The translations under genes and the position numbers were made by a program. A stretch of DNA of 64,000 nucleotides from contig NC_037321.1 of assembly GCF_000143535.2 (NCBI RefSeq), forward strand, positions 1,178,001 to 1,242,000, read 5' to 3'. This DNA comes from Botrytis cinerea B05.10 (lineage: Eukaryota > Ascomycota > Leotiomycetes > Helotiales > Sclerotiniaceae). Below the pieces are notes generated by a model. The model worked only from the letters and a program-made list of their open reading frames with translations. It was not told the DNA's origin and did no database searches. This document shows, piece after piece, positions 45,884-58,378 of this stretch (positions are counted from its first letter, which is position 1; each line of letters opens with the position of its first letter).

Positions 45884-47407
45884 ATGTCCATACCTCCAGG
45901 CGCACCTCAACCATCATATATCTTACGCGGACATGCGACTCCAATACATGTAGCGAAGTTTATACGAGGAAATACGAGGTTGGTTACTGGGGATGCGGAG
46001 GGATGGGTTGTCATGTGGAGTTTGGAGAGTAGGAGGGGGACTGCGGTTTGGAGGGCGCATGAGGGGGTTTTGCTTGGGGTGGGGGAGTGGGGGGAGGGGG
46101 TTATTACGTGAGTATTGATTGTTCTTTGTTTTTTCTTTTCTTGGGGTTTAGGGATTTGTGATTGTAGGGAAAAGAAGGGGGGCGGGGGAGAGATTGACTA
46201 GCTGTCACCATATATGGAAAAGGAAGGAAGAGAGAAAGAAAGAAAGAAGAGAAACGTCAGACTGACATGTTGTAGGCATGGGAAAGACAACAAACTAATA
46301 ATATGGAAGCTTCCCCCATCAGAGGAGGAGTTCATGAGTAAAGTTCTTCCGGTTGATACCGTCCCGGAAGAGAGGAGAAAACCATGGATTCTACATATGT
46401 TAGATGTCAACACCATGAATTTCTGCGCCTTCGCTATGTGTCCTTTGCATCCAGATATCAAAGTGGAGGAAGATGGGGACAGCGGGAAAGACGAGAAAGT
46501 GGAAGTAGACGTTGAAAAGGGAGAGAAAAGTGGAGATCAATTGTTACTCGCAGTCCCGAATACGTTGACGTCGGAATCGGTAAGTATTCTTCTATACGGA
46601 ATGAGCAACGTAAACTAATGGTTCCAGATCGATATCTTCCATGTTCCCACTCTCCACCGTCTTCACAATATCCCTTCGCCAGGACCAGAGAAGCCAGGCA
46701 TGATAATGTGTTTATCACTCTTTTTCCATCCTATCACTAAATGCTTAACCGTTCTCTCCGGTTATGAAGACGGATCAGTTTCCGTCTTCTCCTTCACTTC
46801 TTCTATATCTGCATCCTCTTCTTTTCCTTCATCTGCACCTTCATCTCGGGCACCACAATGGAACATCGTATATCACTCTAAATCGCACATCCAACCAATT
46901 CTCTCCCTTTCTCTAGATCCAAGCCCAGATCGCAAATTCTTTCTTACCAGCGGTGCTGATGATCGGATCATCAAATACTTAATCCCTGCCACCACGACCC
47001 CCTTTTCTCCCTCAACATCAAATTCAAAATCGATAATAAGCTCTGCCAAAGACGAGCCCAAAATGCTGAAAACAGCACATGCGGGACAACAAAGCATAGA
47101 GATGCGAAATGATGGAAAGATTGCCGTGACCGCTGGATGGGACGGGAGAGCAAGAGTGTACGGAGTGGCGAAGATGAGAGAATTGGCGGTGCTGAAGTGG
47201 CATAAGGATGGGTGTTTTGCTATTGCTGTTGCGGATGTTTTGCAAGGGGAAGGAGTGGGGAGCGGAGGAGATGAGAAGGGAAACGAATTGGTAGGGAGAC
47301 TGGGACAGTTGGATGTTAAAAGGGAGAGACTGAGAAAGGCGAGAGAAACACATTGGGTTGCTGTGGGAGGGAAGGATGGGAAAGTTAGTTTATGGGATGT
47401 TTATTGA
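45884..47407 (+). CDS. ASA1: ASTRA-associated protein 1 (WD40 repeat)
   Basis: WD40 subunit of the ASTRA complex, which works with Tra1 and the TTT co-chaperone in PIKK assembly and chromatin regulation. Exons 45884-46107, 46276-46579, 46628-47407; phases join to 435 aa. The N-terminus [20 protein letters not shown] and [20 protein letters not shown] are characteristic of Asa1. Further repeats: [64 protein letters not shown], and the closing [15 protein letters not shown]. The first intron is long (168 nt) and contains a GAAA-type microsatellite. Convergent with the cerato-platanin gene. Confidence 0.92.
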
Positions 47408-47744
47408 GTGATTTGGAAAGCAGTCATTCGCTTTCGAGCGTATAAGTTGTATGAGGCTATAAACTCATGACATTGCGATATGAGTTGATAAGGGATTTAG
47501 AGAATTGAAAAACACACACACAAACCACATTGAATGTACTGATGAAGATTAATATTAGAATTATTTTCAAATATTAAAAGAAAACTTTAAAGATTGAACA
47601 GTGAAACAATCAAAGGTGTATCGATCATCTAAACAAATCAGGCATCACACCACTACACCAAAAAAACCATCCTCGCTCCATCAAAGTTTACCCTCCCATA
47701 ATCCATTCTCCCAAAATACCCTTCCATCCCCAGCATCCCCAAAT
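47408..47744. other. Convergent 3' flanks, ASA1 / cerato-platanin
   Basis: Includes a short CA repeat at about 47511-47522. Transcripts from both sides end here. No gene. Confidence 0.5.
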
Positions 47745-48200
47745 CTAAGCCTTACACGGTGATCCACCGCCCTCAGCCGGCAACCCACACTCCTCAGGGG
47801 TCACCAAAGTCCAATCCGCATCAATATTCCCCAACTGAACGGCTCTTCCATTAGTCAAAGTATTCATCGCGCTCTCGGCGATATTAAACCCGGTAGCCGC
47901 GGTATCGATGGCCAAGATATTGATTGAGACGCCTTGGTACGTTAAAGTATAGCAAGTACCGCAGTTGGGCGAGTTCCAACCGGCAATTGTGGATGCGCCG
48001 CCGATGCGGGCGAAGGTGGGGAGATCACCTTGGACTTTGTATTGGGGGAATCGGGTTTCGAGACCGTTGGGACCGTTGGAGCAGGAGACGACGGAGAGGG
48101 ATCGAGCGGCGTTGTCGTATCCGGAGTCGTAGGTTACTTGGATGGCTTGGGTGGAGGTGAGAAGAAGGGTGAGGAGGGAGAGGGGATTGCGGAATTGCAT
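47745..48200 (-). CDS. Cerato-platanin family secreted protein
   Basis: Small secreted, cell-wall-associated fungal protein; family members bind chitin oligomers, loosen walls and are sensed by plants. Single exon, 151 aa. Signal peptide 1-19 (MQFRNPLSLLTLLLTSTQA). The mature start VTYDSGYDNAARSLSVVSC and the block NCGTCYTLTYQGVSINILAID are diagnostic of the family, as is AMNTLTNGRAVQLGNIDADW. Five cysteines are visible: the four conserved ones plus an extra Cys in the last four residues (GGGSPCKA). A TATA-like element lies 170 bases upstream. Convergent with ASA1. Assignment secure; which paralogue cannot be told. Confidence 0.97.
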   Translation of the reverse strand: MQFRNPLSLLTLLLTSTQAIQVTYDSGYDNAARSLSVVSCSNGPNGLETRFPQYKVQGDLPTFARIGGASTIAGWNSPNCGTCYTLTYQGVSINILAIDTAATGFNIAESAMNTLTNGRAVQLGNIDADWTLVTPEECGLPAEGGGSPCKA

Positions 48201-48370
48201 TTTGAGTGGATTAATTTGAGGGGATTATGTGTTTGAATTCAGGCGGGTGGTAGTTAGTGTTGGAAGGTGGTTTGGTGTAGTGATGTGATGTGATGTTTGT
48301 CGAGATGTCGAAAGTTCTTGTCGAGAGTTGATGCTGTTGATGTTGGTTTCTTGAAGGACTCTTGCTTCAC

Positions 48371-48376
48371 TTTATA
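48371..48376 (-). promoter_or_regulatory. TATA-like element upstream of cerato-platanin
   Basis: tataaa on the minus strand, about 170 bases before the ATG at 48200. Position fits a TATA box with a leader of about 100-150 bases. Motif seen; function inferred. Confidence 0.4.
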
Positions 48377-49878
48377 TCCATCATCATGGATTATGTGGCT
48401 TGCAGATCTAATTGTTTACTATGATACGCATACTTAGGACGTTAGTATCCGGAATTTTAAGTTCCTCGCAGTCCTAGAGTAGTGGGTAGAATTCATGAAG
48501 TTGTTCCATTTTGGAGACCAGTTGAGTGGTCATGACGGTGCATGTTTTGAAATTGTAATAACAGGAAGAATCAAAACATCAGAGTTGGCTGGGAGATAGT
48601 TATTACTTCACGTTCTTGAGACGGGATGATGAAGAATGTTAGGAATGTTGGAAGCCCAAAAGAAGATTGTGAAGTGAGCGACGTGCGGCTTCTTACCAAG
48701 ATTCTAACTCCTTTACTAAATATAGGCATGAGATTTTCTAAGAATAGACAAATCCCTCCTAATCTCCATTCCCACTGTAATCGAAGACTTCCTTGAACAC
48801 GCTCAAATGTTTCGACTGAGAACGTCCTCAATAATCATGATCTGGCAGCTTGCCTTCTGTTTTCTCACCAAGTTCTTGACGTGCCACTCAAAATACTACT
48901 AAGTATGAGGTTTTGGTACCGAGAGACTAGATCCACGCAGGCTTGAATAAGGACATGATGGAAAGAAATAGCATGATGAGTATCTGAAGCTGGAGCTGGA
49001 GCGTCTTTGATGAATTCGAGTGGTGCACGGACCTCTCGGTACTTGTTCAGATTTCCTCCAGCTTCACAAACCACACGGATTGCATACTATTGTAAGCCTC
49101 ATCTCAACTCCTGTTGCACTTGATATTGTACATGAGTTTTTGAATGTTGGATCGCATTCCGGACTATTGAATACCTTGGGCTTACAATTGCAGCGCTCCC
49201 ATACCGGAGGTCCGTACTGGTGGCTGTCATGATGGACTTTATTTTGGCCCTGTGGTGTTCTGGTGATGTTCTCTCATCTTCTGGACATTTTGGCGCCGTA
49301 GCCGATATAGCGCTGGGCAGCCCAAGTCAGATTCTCAACCGTTTCAAAGCCTGATCGAAAGGTGGGTTGTTGCTCACGAGGCAAGAAGATCCTTTGAATG
49401 AAGTATGAAACTTCATCAATGATACGTAATATACGGACACAAAATCCTGACAAAGAGTTTAACTCATCGGCATCGAGGCGTCAAGGATATGGTGACTGAT
49501 ATCTGGGATATTCGCCAGAGCCATCTATCATTGGCAGTGAGCTGACGCTTGCATATTCGAGTGATTTACTTTACACAACAAGTTCCTACTGCCGCGCATT
49601 AGTTCAGATATAAGTAAAAAGGATCTTGGAAACAGAGCTGGTCAAGCACGCCAGTATGGGCAACGATTGTCTGATAGATGTGGTCACACGGACGAGTTAT
49701 CTTTCCTATCCATAAAAACATCCCGAGACTGGTAGCGAGGCCGATTGGATGCTGATACTTACACAACATCTGCCCGCCCACTGTCCACCCACTGGGCATC
49801 AATATCACAATCAAGCCCCTCCATTCCATTCCTATCATTGACGATAAGCCAAAAGTCAAAGTCAAAGTCGGAAGTCGA

Positions 49879-49915
49879 CAGCCAACAGCCAATAGCAGCC
49901 AACAGCAGCCAACAG
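49879..49915 (+). repeat. Short tandem cagccaa repeat
   Basis: Five imperfect units of cagccaa/cagcagccaa. No coding role evident. Confidence 0.7.
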
Positions 49916-50188
49916 TTATCAACAATATGCACCAGTTGACCAGTCTGGATGCCCTCCCACACCAACCCCTCCCCCGTCGTCCCCTCGCCTACTAAGCCCT
50001 ATCTTCATCCATTCAAAAGGATCCCACATGGGTTGTGGCTCTCTGTCCCATGTCTTGGTTCCAAATCAACCCTTGGTGCCCATCAAACTTTGAACTCTTG
50101 GCACATCGATAAGAAGATAAACAAGCTCCTCACCAATTAAACTGGGACCCCCCACGTGCAGATTTCATACGTCAGTAAGTATCCCAAA

Positions 50189-50633
50189 ATGCCATATAAA
50201 AAGTTCAGATCCTTGAGTTTTGATCGCATTCCATCAAGTATCCATCCTCACGCGAATGGTATCGGAAATTGGCAAAAGAGCCGAAAGAGGTTGACTTATT
50301 TGGTAACAGTTACCTGTTTGGGGGAAATGCCTAGACACGTGCCTATGTCTATTCCCAGAGGATTGGAGTTGAGAAGGTCGCAGTATGGTGGCGGTGCGAC
50401 ATTGAATGGTACTACTGCTACTACTGCCAATATGGTGGTGGATAAAATGAACGCTGTCCCTGGATTTCTGGCTAGTGCTGGTGAGTTTCTCCATTTATAC
50501 ATCTTCCTTCCAGCAGTTTTCCTTTTGTATTCTCTTTTCAGTTGAGGTCTCCGTTCTCATTGTACGAAAAGCGTTTGTGGTCGTTGGAAGACAAAAAGTT
50601 TGGAAAAGGTTTTCGGTGGAACTTTCATTTTGA
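50189..50633 (+). CDS. Possible small two-exon protein, unknown
   Basis: Exons 50189-50480 and 50542-50633 would give 127 aa; the 61-nt intron has donor GGTGAGT and acceptor TTTTCAG and keeps phase. The product starts MPYKKFRSLSFDRIPSS, has basic N-terminal and Thr/Ala-rich middle parts, and ends with a hydrophobic stretch (VEVSVLIVRKAFVVVG). Nothing is recognised. Consistent splice signals are the only support; it could be a non-coding transcript or chance. Confidence 0.3.
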
Positions 50634-50955
50634 GCAGGTGGGAAGCGATTTCGAGCCAATTTATATTAACCTTTGCTATTTTTGGATTTCATCCCTCAAT
50701 TGTGAGTGCGAAGAGACTGTTCACATGTTAAAATGCTTTATTTTTGCAATCCTCGATCATCTATCTTCCAACACCAATTAACACAAGGTCCAGTCAAGTT
50801 TTGCTAACAATAAACCCCCACCAGCTTTCTTTACTTTCCTTCGAGCCAATCTGGTCCTGCCACCATCAACACTCAACTCTGCAACCTCAACTCCAATTCT
50901 GAGCGCATCATTTTCTCACAATCTCCCACTACTTCGCCCGTCGTCTCTCGCAACT

Positions 50956-51711
50956 ATGTCTTCCAATATCGACGACGATAATACCGTTGTTCCCGATCCC
51001 CTTGACGGCGTTCCCTCTCTCACCACCACCACGTTAGACACCGAAGAGGATAAAACGAAAGCCCTAAAACTAGTCGCAGATTCTATTGCCCAACAACGAC
51101 AGATCGCTGCCCAAGCATTAATTTTCCATCCCCTTACTCTTACTTTTTACGCATTATTAATCGCGATTGTTACAAAATGGCAATACACAGACACCAGCGA
51201 TTTGGGGTTGCTTGGAACCACACTCGCAGGAGTAACAATGGCATGTTTGGTAGCAGTTCGAGCTGCCACTGCAGGATATTTACACACGGCCGAAGAGTTC
51301 AATTGGAATTTTGCTAAAAATGATGAAGGAGAGGAAGATGTTATTATTGGATCTCGATATGGGGAAGAACTCATCGGAGCACTCATATTGCGCATTGAAC
51401 GAGCTCCTCATGTAACTGGATCACCAAGGAAGGGGAAAAGTGGGAAGAAGGGAGGGAAAGGTGTAATCAGGGCATGGACTACAAAAGTGAGGTATAGAGG
51501 CACAGGTGTAGGAACAGAGATGTTAGAAGAGGCTGTCAGAATAACGAGAGGGAAATTTGGAAATTCCGCAGAGGTGGGTTTTGCTAAAGAACATGCAAAT
51601 GCGAAGATGATATTGCCGGAAATGTTCAATGGGGAGTTCAGGAGGAGGGAGAGACGGGCAGCAGGAGCATTGGAAGCGGTGGTCGAGGGTGGAAGAGGGA
51701 AGAAGAGGTAG
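50956..51711 (+). CDS. Membrane-anchored GNAT-like protein
   Basis: Single exon, 251 aa, preceded by a C-rich leader. After an acidic N-terminus, residues about 55-100 form two hydrophobic segments (LIFHPLTLTFYALLIAIVTKW and LLGTTLAGVTMACLVAVRA), a likely membrane hairpin. The rest has a GNAT-like layout: LIGALILRIERAP, then IRAWTTKVRYRGTGVGTEML, in which RGTGVGTEML fits motif A (acetyl-CoA pyrophosphate loop, R/Q-x-x-G-x-G/A). The C-terminus is basic. This resembles fungal NAT8-like membrane N-acetyltransferase homologues of unknown substrate. Loop insertions rich in Gly/Lys (GKSGKKGGKG) may be species-specific. Confidence 0.75.
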   Translation: MSSNIDDDNTVVPDPLDGVPSLTTTTLDTEEDKTKALKLVADSIAQQRQIAAQALIFHPLTLTFYALLIAIVTKWQYTDTSDLGLLGTTLAGVTMACLVAVRAATAGYLHTAEEFNWNFAKNDEGEEDVIIGSRYGEELIGALILRIERAPHVTGSPRKGKSGKKGGKGVIRAWTTKVRYRGTGVGTEMLEEAVRITRGKFGNSAEVGFAKEHANAKMILPEMFNGEFRRRERRAAGALEAVVEGGRGKKR

Positions 51712-52969
51712 ATGAATGGGTATAGATGGGATAGATTTGAGGCCTTTGTAATTTCCTCCGGGTGGTAGTTCGGGTATGGGTTCGGGCTTGGGTCAGGATT
51801 TTGGATATCATACAGGATTTGGTCATAGAATAGCATGGCAGCAAGAATGAGCTACCTCTCGGTGCTCTTGACAATCGTTTATAGCATAGCGAGTCAGTCT
51901 TTTGGTCAGGGATGGGCACAGGTTAGATATATTACTATAATCACTTCATTGAACTACATGTTTGACTGAGCTTTATACGTTCAGGGGCCCTCCCACAGTG
52001 GACGAGATTGATTGTATAACAATGAGATTTCGCCCTCAATATTTACAACATTTACAGCATATACACAAGCACGAAAAACGACTTGATCGTCGATCACATT
52101 TGGAAATGGAAGAATAACGCGAAACTTATGCGCAAGTATATAAACATGGTATGCGAATTGTTTCATTCAACATGTGCCTTGATATTGAGTTCAGAATCTC
52201 CTACCCCGCATTATCTGAGCCGAATTCGAGGAAGTTCTAGTGTAGTAGTAATGACGACGCGCTGACTTTGATTTATATGGATCAAGAATCGCCATCACTG
52301 AATGGTGCAGGTAGATAGAATGGAGATGGATCATGGACTGGATTTTGATGGGGACTCTCTCTCAACACTTCTTATCAGTGCTTTTCATCTGACAGGGGCA
52401 GGGGCAAGCTACTTCGCTTACTGAATGACTAAGCATTTCTTTCCCATTTTTTCTCCAAACTTTTCTCCAATTCTTTTTATTTTTATTCCCATCTTTTTCC
52501 ATATGTCTCCCATTTTTATCTGTTGGATTCTCTGCAAAGCACGAAGTATGGAGGAATCAACTGTCAATCACCAATTCTTTTGCTATGCATTCACTCCCTG
52601 AACTAATCCCACGATTGGCATTGGTTAGCTAGCATGTGCCTTTCAAGGTTCACCCTCATGTGAGGTATTTCCTATCATGGATTGATAGCAAAACTGCTGA
52701 TCTTGCCGGCTTACGTCGGATATCGGGGTAACGGTCCAAGGATTCAGGAAGCAAAGCAGCCTCGGGCAGCGCAACCAAACTGACTTCCCCACATTCTCCA
52801 TGCTGCCTTCCCCATTTAACCAAATATCACCCGAGGGAACACCCGCATTCGTTCATTCGTCAGCTTTTACGGTTGCTTGTACCTATCCGCTTCAAGCGGC
52901 TGGTTATACTTAAAACTCCCTCTTCTTCTTTTCAATTGACTTTCCCAGAGCGTGAATTGGATTGTGAAG
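51712..52969. other. Intergenic, GNAT-like gene to HIBADH
   Basis: AT-rich, T-rich near 52440-52510. Contains the HIBADH promoter. No gene supported. Confidence 0.5.
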
Positions 52970-54279
52970 ATGAGGGTAAATGTGAGGACAACGGCGCCAA
53001 TTGTGCGGTCATTATTTCGACCGGTTCAACATAGAAACTTCTCATCATCAGTGGGAAGGCAGACGCAATGGGGGTTCATTGGTCTCGGTCAAATGGGTAT
53101 GTGTACTTTGAGTCTGCCAAAAAAGAGAGTCAATTGCTAACATTACGCAGGATACAATATGGCGAGAAACCTTCAAGCCAAATTACCCCCTGCCGATACG
53201 ATTCGAGTCTATGATATCAATACTGAAGCAGTGGAGAGATTCACAAAAGACACCAAAGCTCTTGGGACTGGCGCTGCTGTCGAAGCTGCAGGTAGTATTA
53301 GAGAAGCTGCTGAGAATTCTGTGAGTTATCCCACGATATTTTTATCTTTCGCAATCATATTCATTCTTCCGTTTTATGTGATGAGTTTGTTCCATGAATG
53401 ATCTAAGTTGGGGTCAACCGTCTTGGTTGATCTTCTAATGATTTTTATATTATACAACAAAGCCAATCCTCTGATTTTATTTCAATCAATTGTCTATTTT
53501 GTCTGAAAACATCTGTTTCAATTGCTAATAGATACTGTTTGCAGGAAACTACCATCACCGTTTTACCAGAGCCAGCACATGTAAAGAATGTCTTTGGTCA
53601 AATACTCAAGCCTCCACTTTCTACATCCGTAGTCGCCAACCCGGATCGTCTCTTTATTGATTGTTCCACAATTGATCCAACATCTTCTAGAGATGTTGCT
53701 AGGGCAGTTCATACTACTCAACAAGGTCGATTCGTCGATGCACCGATGTCAGGAGGCGTTGTTGGCGCAACAGCCGGAACTCTGACCTTTATGCTTGGGG
53801 CTTCGGATGATCTAGTTGATCGTGTGACCCCAATACTCACGATGATGGGAAAGAGGGTGTTACATTGCGGAGCTCAAGGTGCAGGTCTTTCGGGAAAGCT
53901 TGCCAACAACTACCTTCTGGCGATCAATAACATTGCAACAGCTGAAGCCATGAACTTGGGAATAATGTGGGGTCTTGATCCAAAAGTCCTAGGTAATTTG
54001 ATCAACAGCAGTACTGGCAAATGCTGGCCAAGTGAGCTTAACAATCCAGTTAAGGGCGTTGTAGCTGGTGCACCAGTCGAACGAGATTACAGTGGAGGAT
54101 TCGGTATAAGTCTTATGAAGAAAGATCTAGGACTTGCATTGAAAGCAGCTGAAGAAGTTCAGGCCAAACTCGAGCTTGGTAATAGAGCTCGAGAGGTTTA
54201 TGAAACTGTGGAACAGCAGGAGAATTGTAAGGGCAAGGACTTCTCTGTTGTTTATAGATATCTTAGTGGCTCGGAGTAG
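52970..54279 (+). CDS. 3-hydroxyisobutyrate dehydrogenase, mitochondrial
   Basis: NAD-dependent oxidation of 3-hydroxyisobutyrate to methylmalonate semialdehyde in valine breakdown. Exons 52970-53096, 53151-53320, 53545-54279; phases join to 343 aa. The second intron is long (224 nt). The N-terminus MRVNVRTTAPIVRSLFRPVQ is basic and Ser/Arg-rich, a mitochondrial presequence. Rossmann fold WGFIGLGQMG joins YNMARNL across the first splice. Substrate-binding DAPMSGGVVGATAGTLTFM, and the catalytic Lys in GAGLSGKLANNYLLAINNI. Length is usual. Convergent with DDB1. Confidence 0.95.
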
Positions 54280-54774
54280 TCATACTATGGAGTAGAAGTA
54301 ATATAAATGAATATACCCTACAAGAAGTGTTTGGACGTACTATGTGTGAACTCAGCGGGTGAGCCAGTGAAAATTACAGTCACGGATCGTATTGCTAGAC
54401 AATCATTCGGTGTATAGACCCCCAGAGCTGTAGTTCAAGGTAAATGTGTCACGTAGAATACCTTCCCTTTAGCTAGGTAATCCTTTGATGTTACATAGCA
54501 CAATTTGTATTTTTAATTCTGCTATCTAAATAATTTATAGAAGTATATCTATCATCTATACCTCGTCGCATACCATATGGCAATAGTGACCAGCTTTGCG
54601 TGATTGGTAACTTCATTCATTTTCGATGCATATAAAAAGGTCGTTCTCTCTCTTTTTTTTCTCAACCTTGGGTAGCTTTACTCTGTCTACCCATCTCATT
54701 CCACCAATATCGATATTCACATGCCCATTCTATAAATCCACTGAAATCCAATCTCTCTCCCACCCTTCCTTCTT
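54280..54774. other. Convergent 3' flanks, HIBADH / DDB1
   Basis: AT-rich, no open frame of interest. Confidence 0.5.
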
Positions 54775-57700
54775 CTAGTGCAACCTCCTCAATCCCTCCA
54801 CCATACCTCTTAAATCCTCGGCTTTGACACCCAACCCCTCGGCCACATGTTCCTGCACCTCAACCTCCAAATCCAAAAATCTTTCTATTAATTCCCCGTC
54901 TACAAATCTGAAGGGTTCGCTTGTTTCCCTCGTGGCGGATATGTAGGATCGGTATTTATTGAAATCGAGATTACCGGGCGAGAGTTCGATTTGGTGAGGA
55001 GATGTAGAGTCCGAGGATCCTCTGATGGAGGAGGCGGAAGGAAGAGATGCTAGACGGGATTGGAGACGCATTAATAGATCTTGGTTTTGTGGGGGGATGA
55101 GAGAGAAGAGGTAGATTGATCCTTCGGTCTGAGAAGTCGTTAGTATCACGAATCAACATGTTGAAGGAGAGGAGGAGGGGGAACATACTGTGCCGAGAAA
55201 GGCTCTCGGGATCAATAGAGCATCTTTCGATGTTTCCACATTGATCCTCTTAACCCTATTGACCATCTCTCCAAGGTTCATCTCACAAGTAACTTCCATT
55301 CTAGTTTTATCTTCTCTCGTGACACCCTCTCTATTCCTCTTCAATAATATTAAATTGCCATCATGATCTGTTTCCAGATAGGTATCTGTATCTACCTCTG
55401 CGACACTGGTTGAGAAGACTTGTTGTGCATGCCTTGCGACCTCCTCAAGTTTATCTGGAAGACCATCGGCTCCAGGTGTATATTCGACCAGCGCAATCGA
55501 TTTCATAATATCCGCTACTGCTATTATATTATCTGTAATATCAATATCGATCGGACATGTTGAACATCGATATGTTGCTAGTTTTTTAAGCGTGGCGCTT
55601 GTACTCGAAGTTTCCTCGTAGTCGTACATTACGACTGTTTTATTTAGTGCCGCTACGATTTTACCATCGAGTACACCAATGCATCGACAAGAACCTTTGA
55701 GATTGTGAGAAGCGATCATATATGGAGCTCTATCTGCATTGACACCGAAAATAAGAAGACGACCGCGAACATTCGCTTCTTCCTCGTGGAGGAAACTTGT
55801 ACCGACAAGGAAGCGTTCGACTAATTCGCCATCGCCATGTCTTGTTGGAAGCTCCGCTCGTACGACAGTCTCGATAATTTCGTTATTTGGTGGTAAATAG
55901 TATGGTTCTCCTAGCTCACCGAAAACAACCTCGTCGACAAGCCTGAAAGAAGTCGTGACAACTTCTTGTCCCTTTGTCAATTCACGTTTAATAGCTCCAA
56001 TCGCAAAGGATTTCTCTTTAGCTGAGTATGCTACCCTCCTTACAGTTTCACCAATCGGTAAGGTTCTGACATGTGTTCTTCTTTCGTTGTCGATGACTGC
56101 GAGTTTGAGTTCATTTATTGTAGCCACAACTACTGAACCTGGGTACGCTACACTATTCAGTGAACATACTGCGATTGCGTCCTCAGCTGTGACGGCCGAA
56201 TACACAGTTCTACCTTCAGAACCATATATCAAGCTAGGATGCTCACATGTTGCAAAAACATTAAAGGTTGTATTATCCCGTGGTAAAATCTGAAGTTGCG
56301 CCTGTTGTGTTCCAAGGACAATGCTTTTGCGTCCCGACAGTGAACAATCGGACTTGTCAACATTGAAGCTCAACACAATGCCATCTTCCATACTAACAAA
56401 CAATGTCGGACCTGAAAGTTCTGGGGGTAAAATTTGAGTAAGGGCAATATCTCTCGGTATAGAAGCACCATCAGCTCGTCGTAAATCCTCAGATACGATA
56501 GTATTGAGAGTTGCGAGATCAAGCAGAGATACCGATCCCGACTTCCATAATCCAACGACACCAATATCACCCATTACTTGGGGTACATGTATGCAAGCTA
56601 CTTGATCATCTCCAAGCTCCTGAAATGCGACCTCTGCCAAATTTTGTTGAATTGATAAAGTAAACAAGGTACGTCCATTCGATGAAAGTAGAATGTAGTT
56701 CTGGTTTCCTGAGGCTGCCGTGATTATTTGTCCGTTGGGAGGTTGCCATCGATGACCGGGAGATTTGCCATATATTGATACCTCATGTTGTGTGACTTGT
56801 AATATACAGCCTTCATCAAGGTTATAAGTTAGTAATGTTTCCGATGTAGAAGACAAATTCTTAACAGTCTCCACTTCTTCAATATCTCCTTGTGTATCAA
56901 ACTTAAAGAATCGAGTCTCTGTAGAAAACGACACTACAAGAGTATCATTTGGTAGAGTTGGGCCAGAATGTAACGCGAAGACTTTACGGATACCCTCCAT
57001 TTCGGCAAGTATTGCAGTATCATCAAGTCCAACTCCACTCCGAACACTTCTTAAACTTCCTCCCTCGAATCCTCCACTGCCCGTGACTAATCGAGCCTGA
57101 CCTGAAGAATACTCATTCAATTGGGTCTCTCCCTCTCGCCCGCCCATGTCCATGACTGTAAAATCAAGTATTGGAGCAATATTCGGTAGTGTCTGTAACA
57201 ACGTAACACCATGTTCTGGACTCTCCAAATCTATTTGAACAACCTGATTGTCCGCTTCATGGGAAGCAATGTAGAACACTCCATTCCCCAAGTTCTCCAA
57301 AGATGTAGGTTTAGATACCTGTCCCAGTTTTACAACTTGCAATCCAGTAACTGTAGCACCATCGACCAGTATTGTCAAAATGTACAAAAAGCCATAATCA
57401 TCTCCTAGTAGATAAGTTCTCTCATCTATCGGTTCCCAAGCAGCCCATAATACAGCCTCATCCAGCGCATATTCGACAATAGCTTTACTTTCATCATCCA
57501 GATATGTAAACTTTGTTTCTCCCAAGACAACCAGACCTCCTAAATTAGCCTTGGCAGTCGTTGCGTTCCTGACAATATATCTCTTGCTCGCCTCATCCCT
57601 CGCCTTCGGAACCGGTATGATATGCATAGCTCCAACACACAAATCATCCACGTCATTCTCCCTGTTCTTCTTTGGATCAAACTGCAAAATTAGCTGTCCC

Positions 57701-58378
57701 TTGTCATCCAGCATTCTATATGTCGCCAACTTCACATTCTCCCTCGCATCCTGATACAGCAAAGCCAACTTCGGCTGTTTAGTATCCGTATACAAAAACG
57801 CACTCGCCCGAACCTTCATCTCCGAAATCCTAACTTGCTCTGGGTTCTCCAAGTAATCCGTCTTGCCTCCCCTAGGCTTCACAATCTTCACCAAATTCAG
57901 CACTCCTTCGTACAATTCCATAACCAATAGTCGCCCCGTCGGATCCACAAGACACCTATCCCTACTTTCCGAATCCCGCATGTGTTCTTGAGAGACATCG
58001 ACAAAAGACTGCATGGTATCCAGTTTGTGCGTCTGAGGATTCCACATCACGGTAAAGTATTGTGCTCGAACGGTCCCGACGAAGAGATGGTCAGTTTTAG
58101 ATCCCGCAGGTTGGATCTTTTGCAGCATGGATATGCGGCCATATATAGATTTCGAATATGCCATCGTGAGACCGTCTTCTGTGGCCCTCCATATTTCCAA
58201 TCGGTTTGCTTTCCTGTGAAGAGGTCAGCATTCCATTGTGTTGTGAATCTAAATCATGGAATCTTGTGTAGATGACTACTTACGCAAGTACCAGACATTC
58301 CTCTCTATGATCTAAAAGATTCAATCGCAGTGTAAGTCGTACACTACTTGGTCTATGTATCGGTGCCAAGTAAGCCAT
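54775..58378 (-). CDS. DDB1: UV-damaged DNA-binding protein 1 homologue
   Basis: Adaptor of CUL4 ubiquitin ligases, made of three beta-propellers, with roles in DNA repair and heterochromatin control. Exons (complement): 58284-58378, 55189-58213, 54775-55128; introns are 70 and 60 nt, phases join to 1157 aa, close to the usual 1,140. The start MAYLAPIHRPSSVRLTLRLN leads to HREECLVLA, joined to KANRLEIW across the splice. Typical DDB1 blocks: LLVMELYEGVLNLVKI, YLLGDDYGFLYIL, GSVSLLDLATLN, CRCIGVLDGKIVAALNKTVV, and TCPIDIDITDNIIAVADIMKS. The C-terminal helical domain has the diagnostic RFVDGELIERFLDL, then VEGLRRLH at the end. No fault seen. RPC37 lies in tandem upstream. Confidence 0.96.

Larger units (their letters stand above)
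48201..50188. other. Cerato-platanin upstream region and gene-poor DNA
   Basis: About 2 kb. It holds the cerato-platanin promoter at its left end. The rest has only short frames without features, and the small tandem repeat listed separately. Confidence 0.5.

Noticed and set aside
46219..46255. GAAA microsatellite
   Set aside because: Lies inside the first ASA1 intron and needs no separate explanation.
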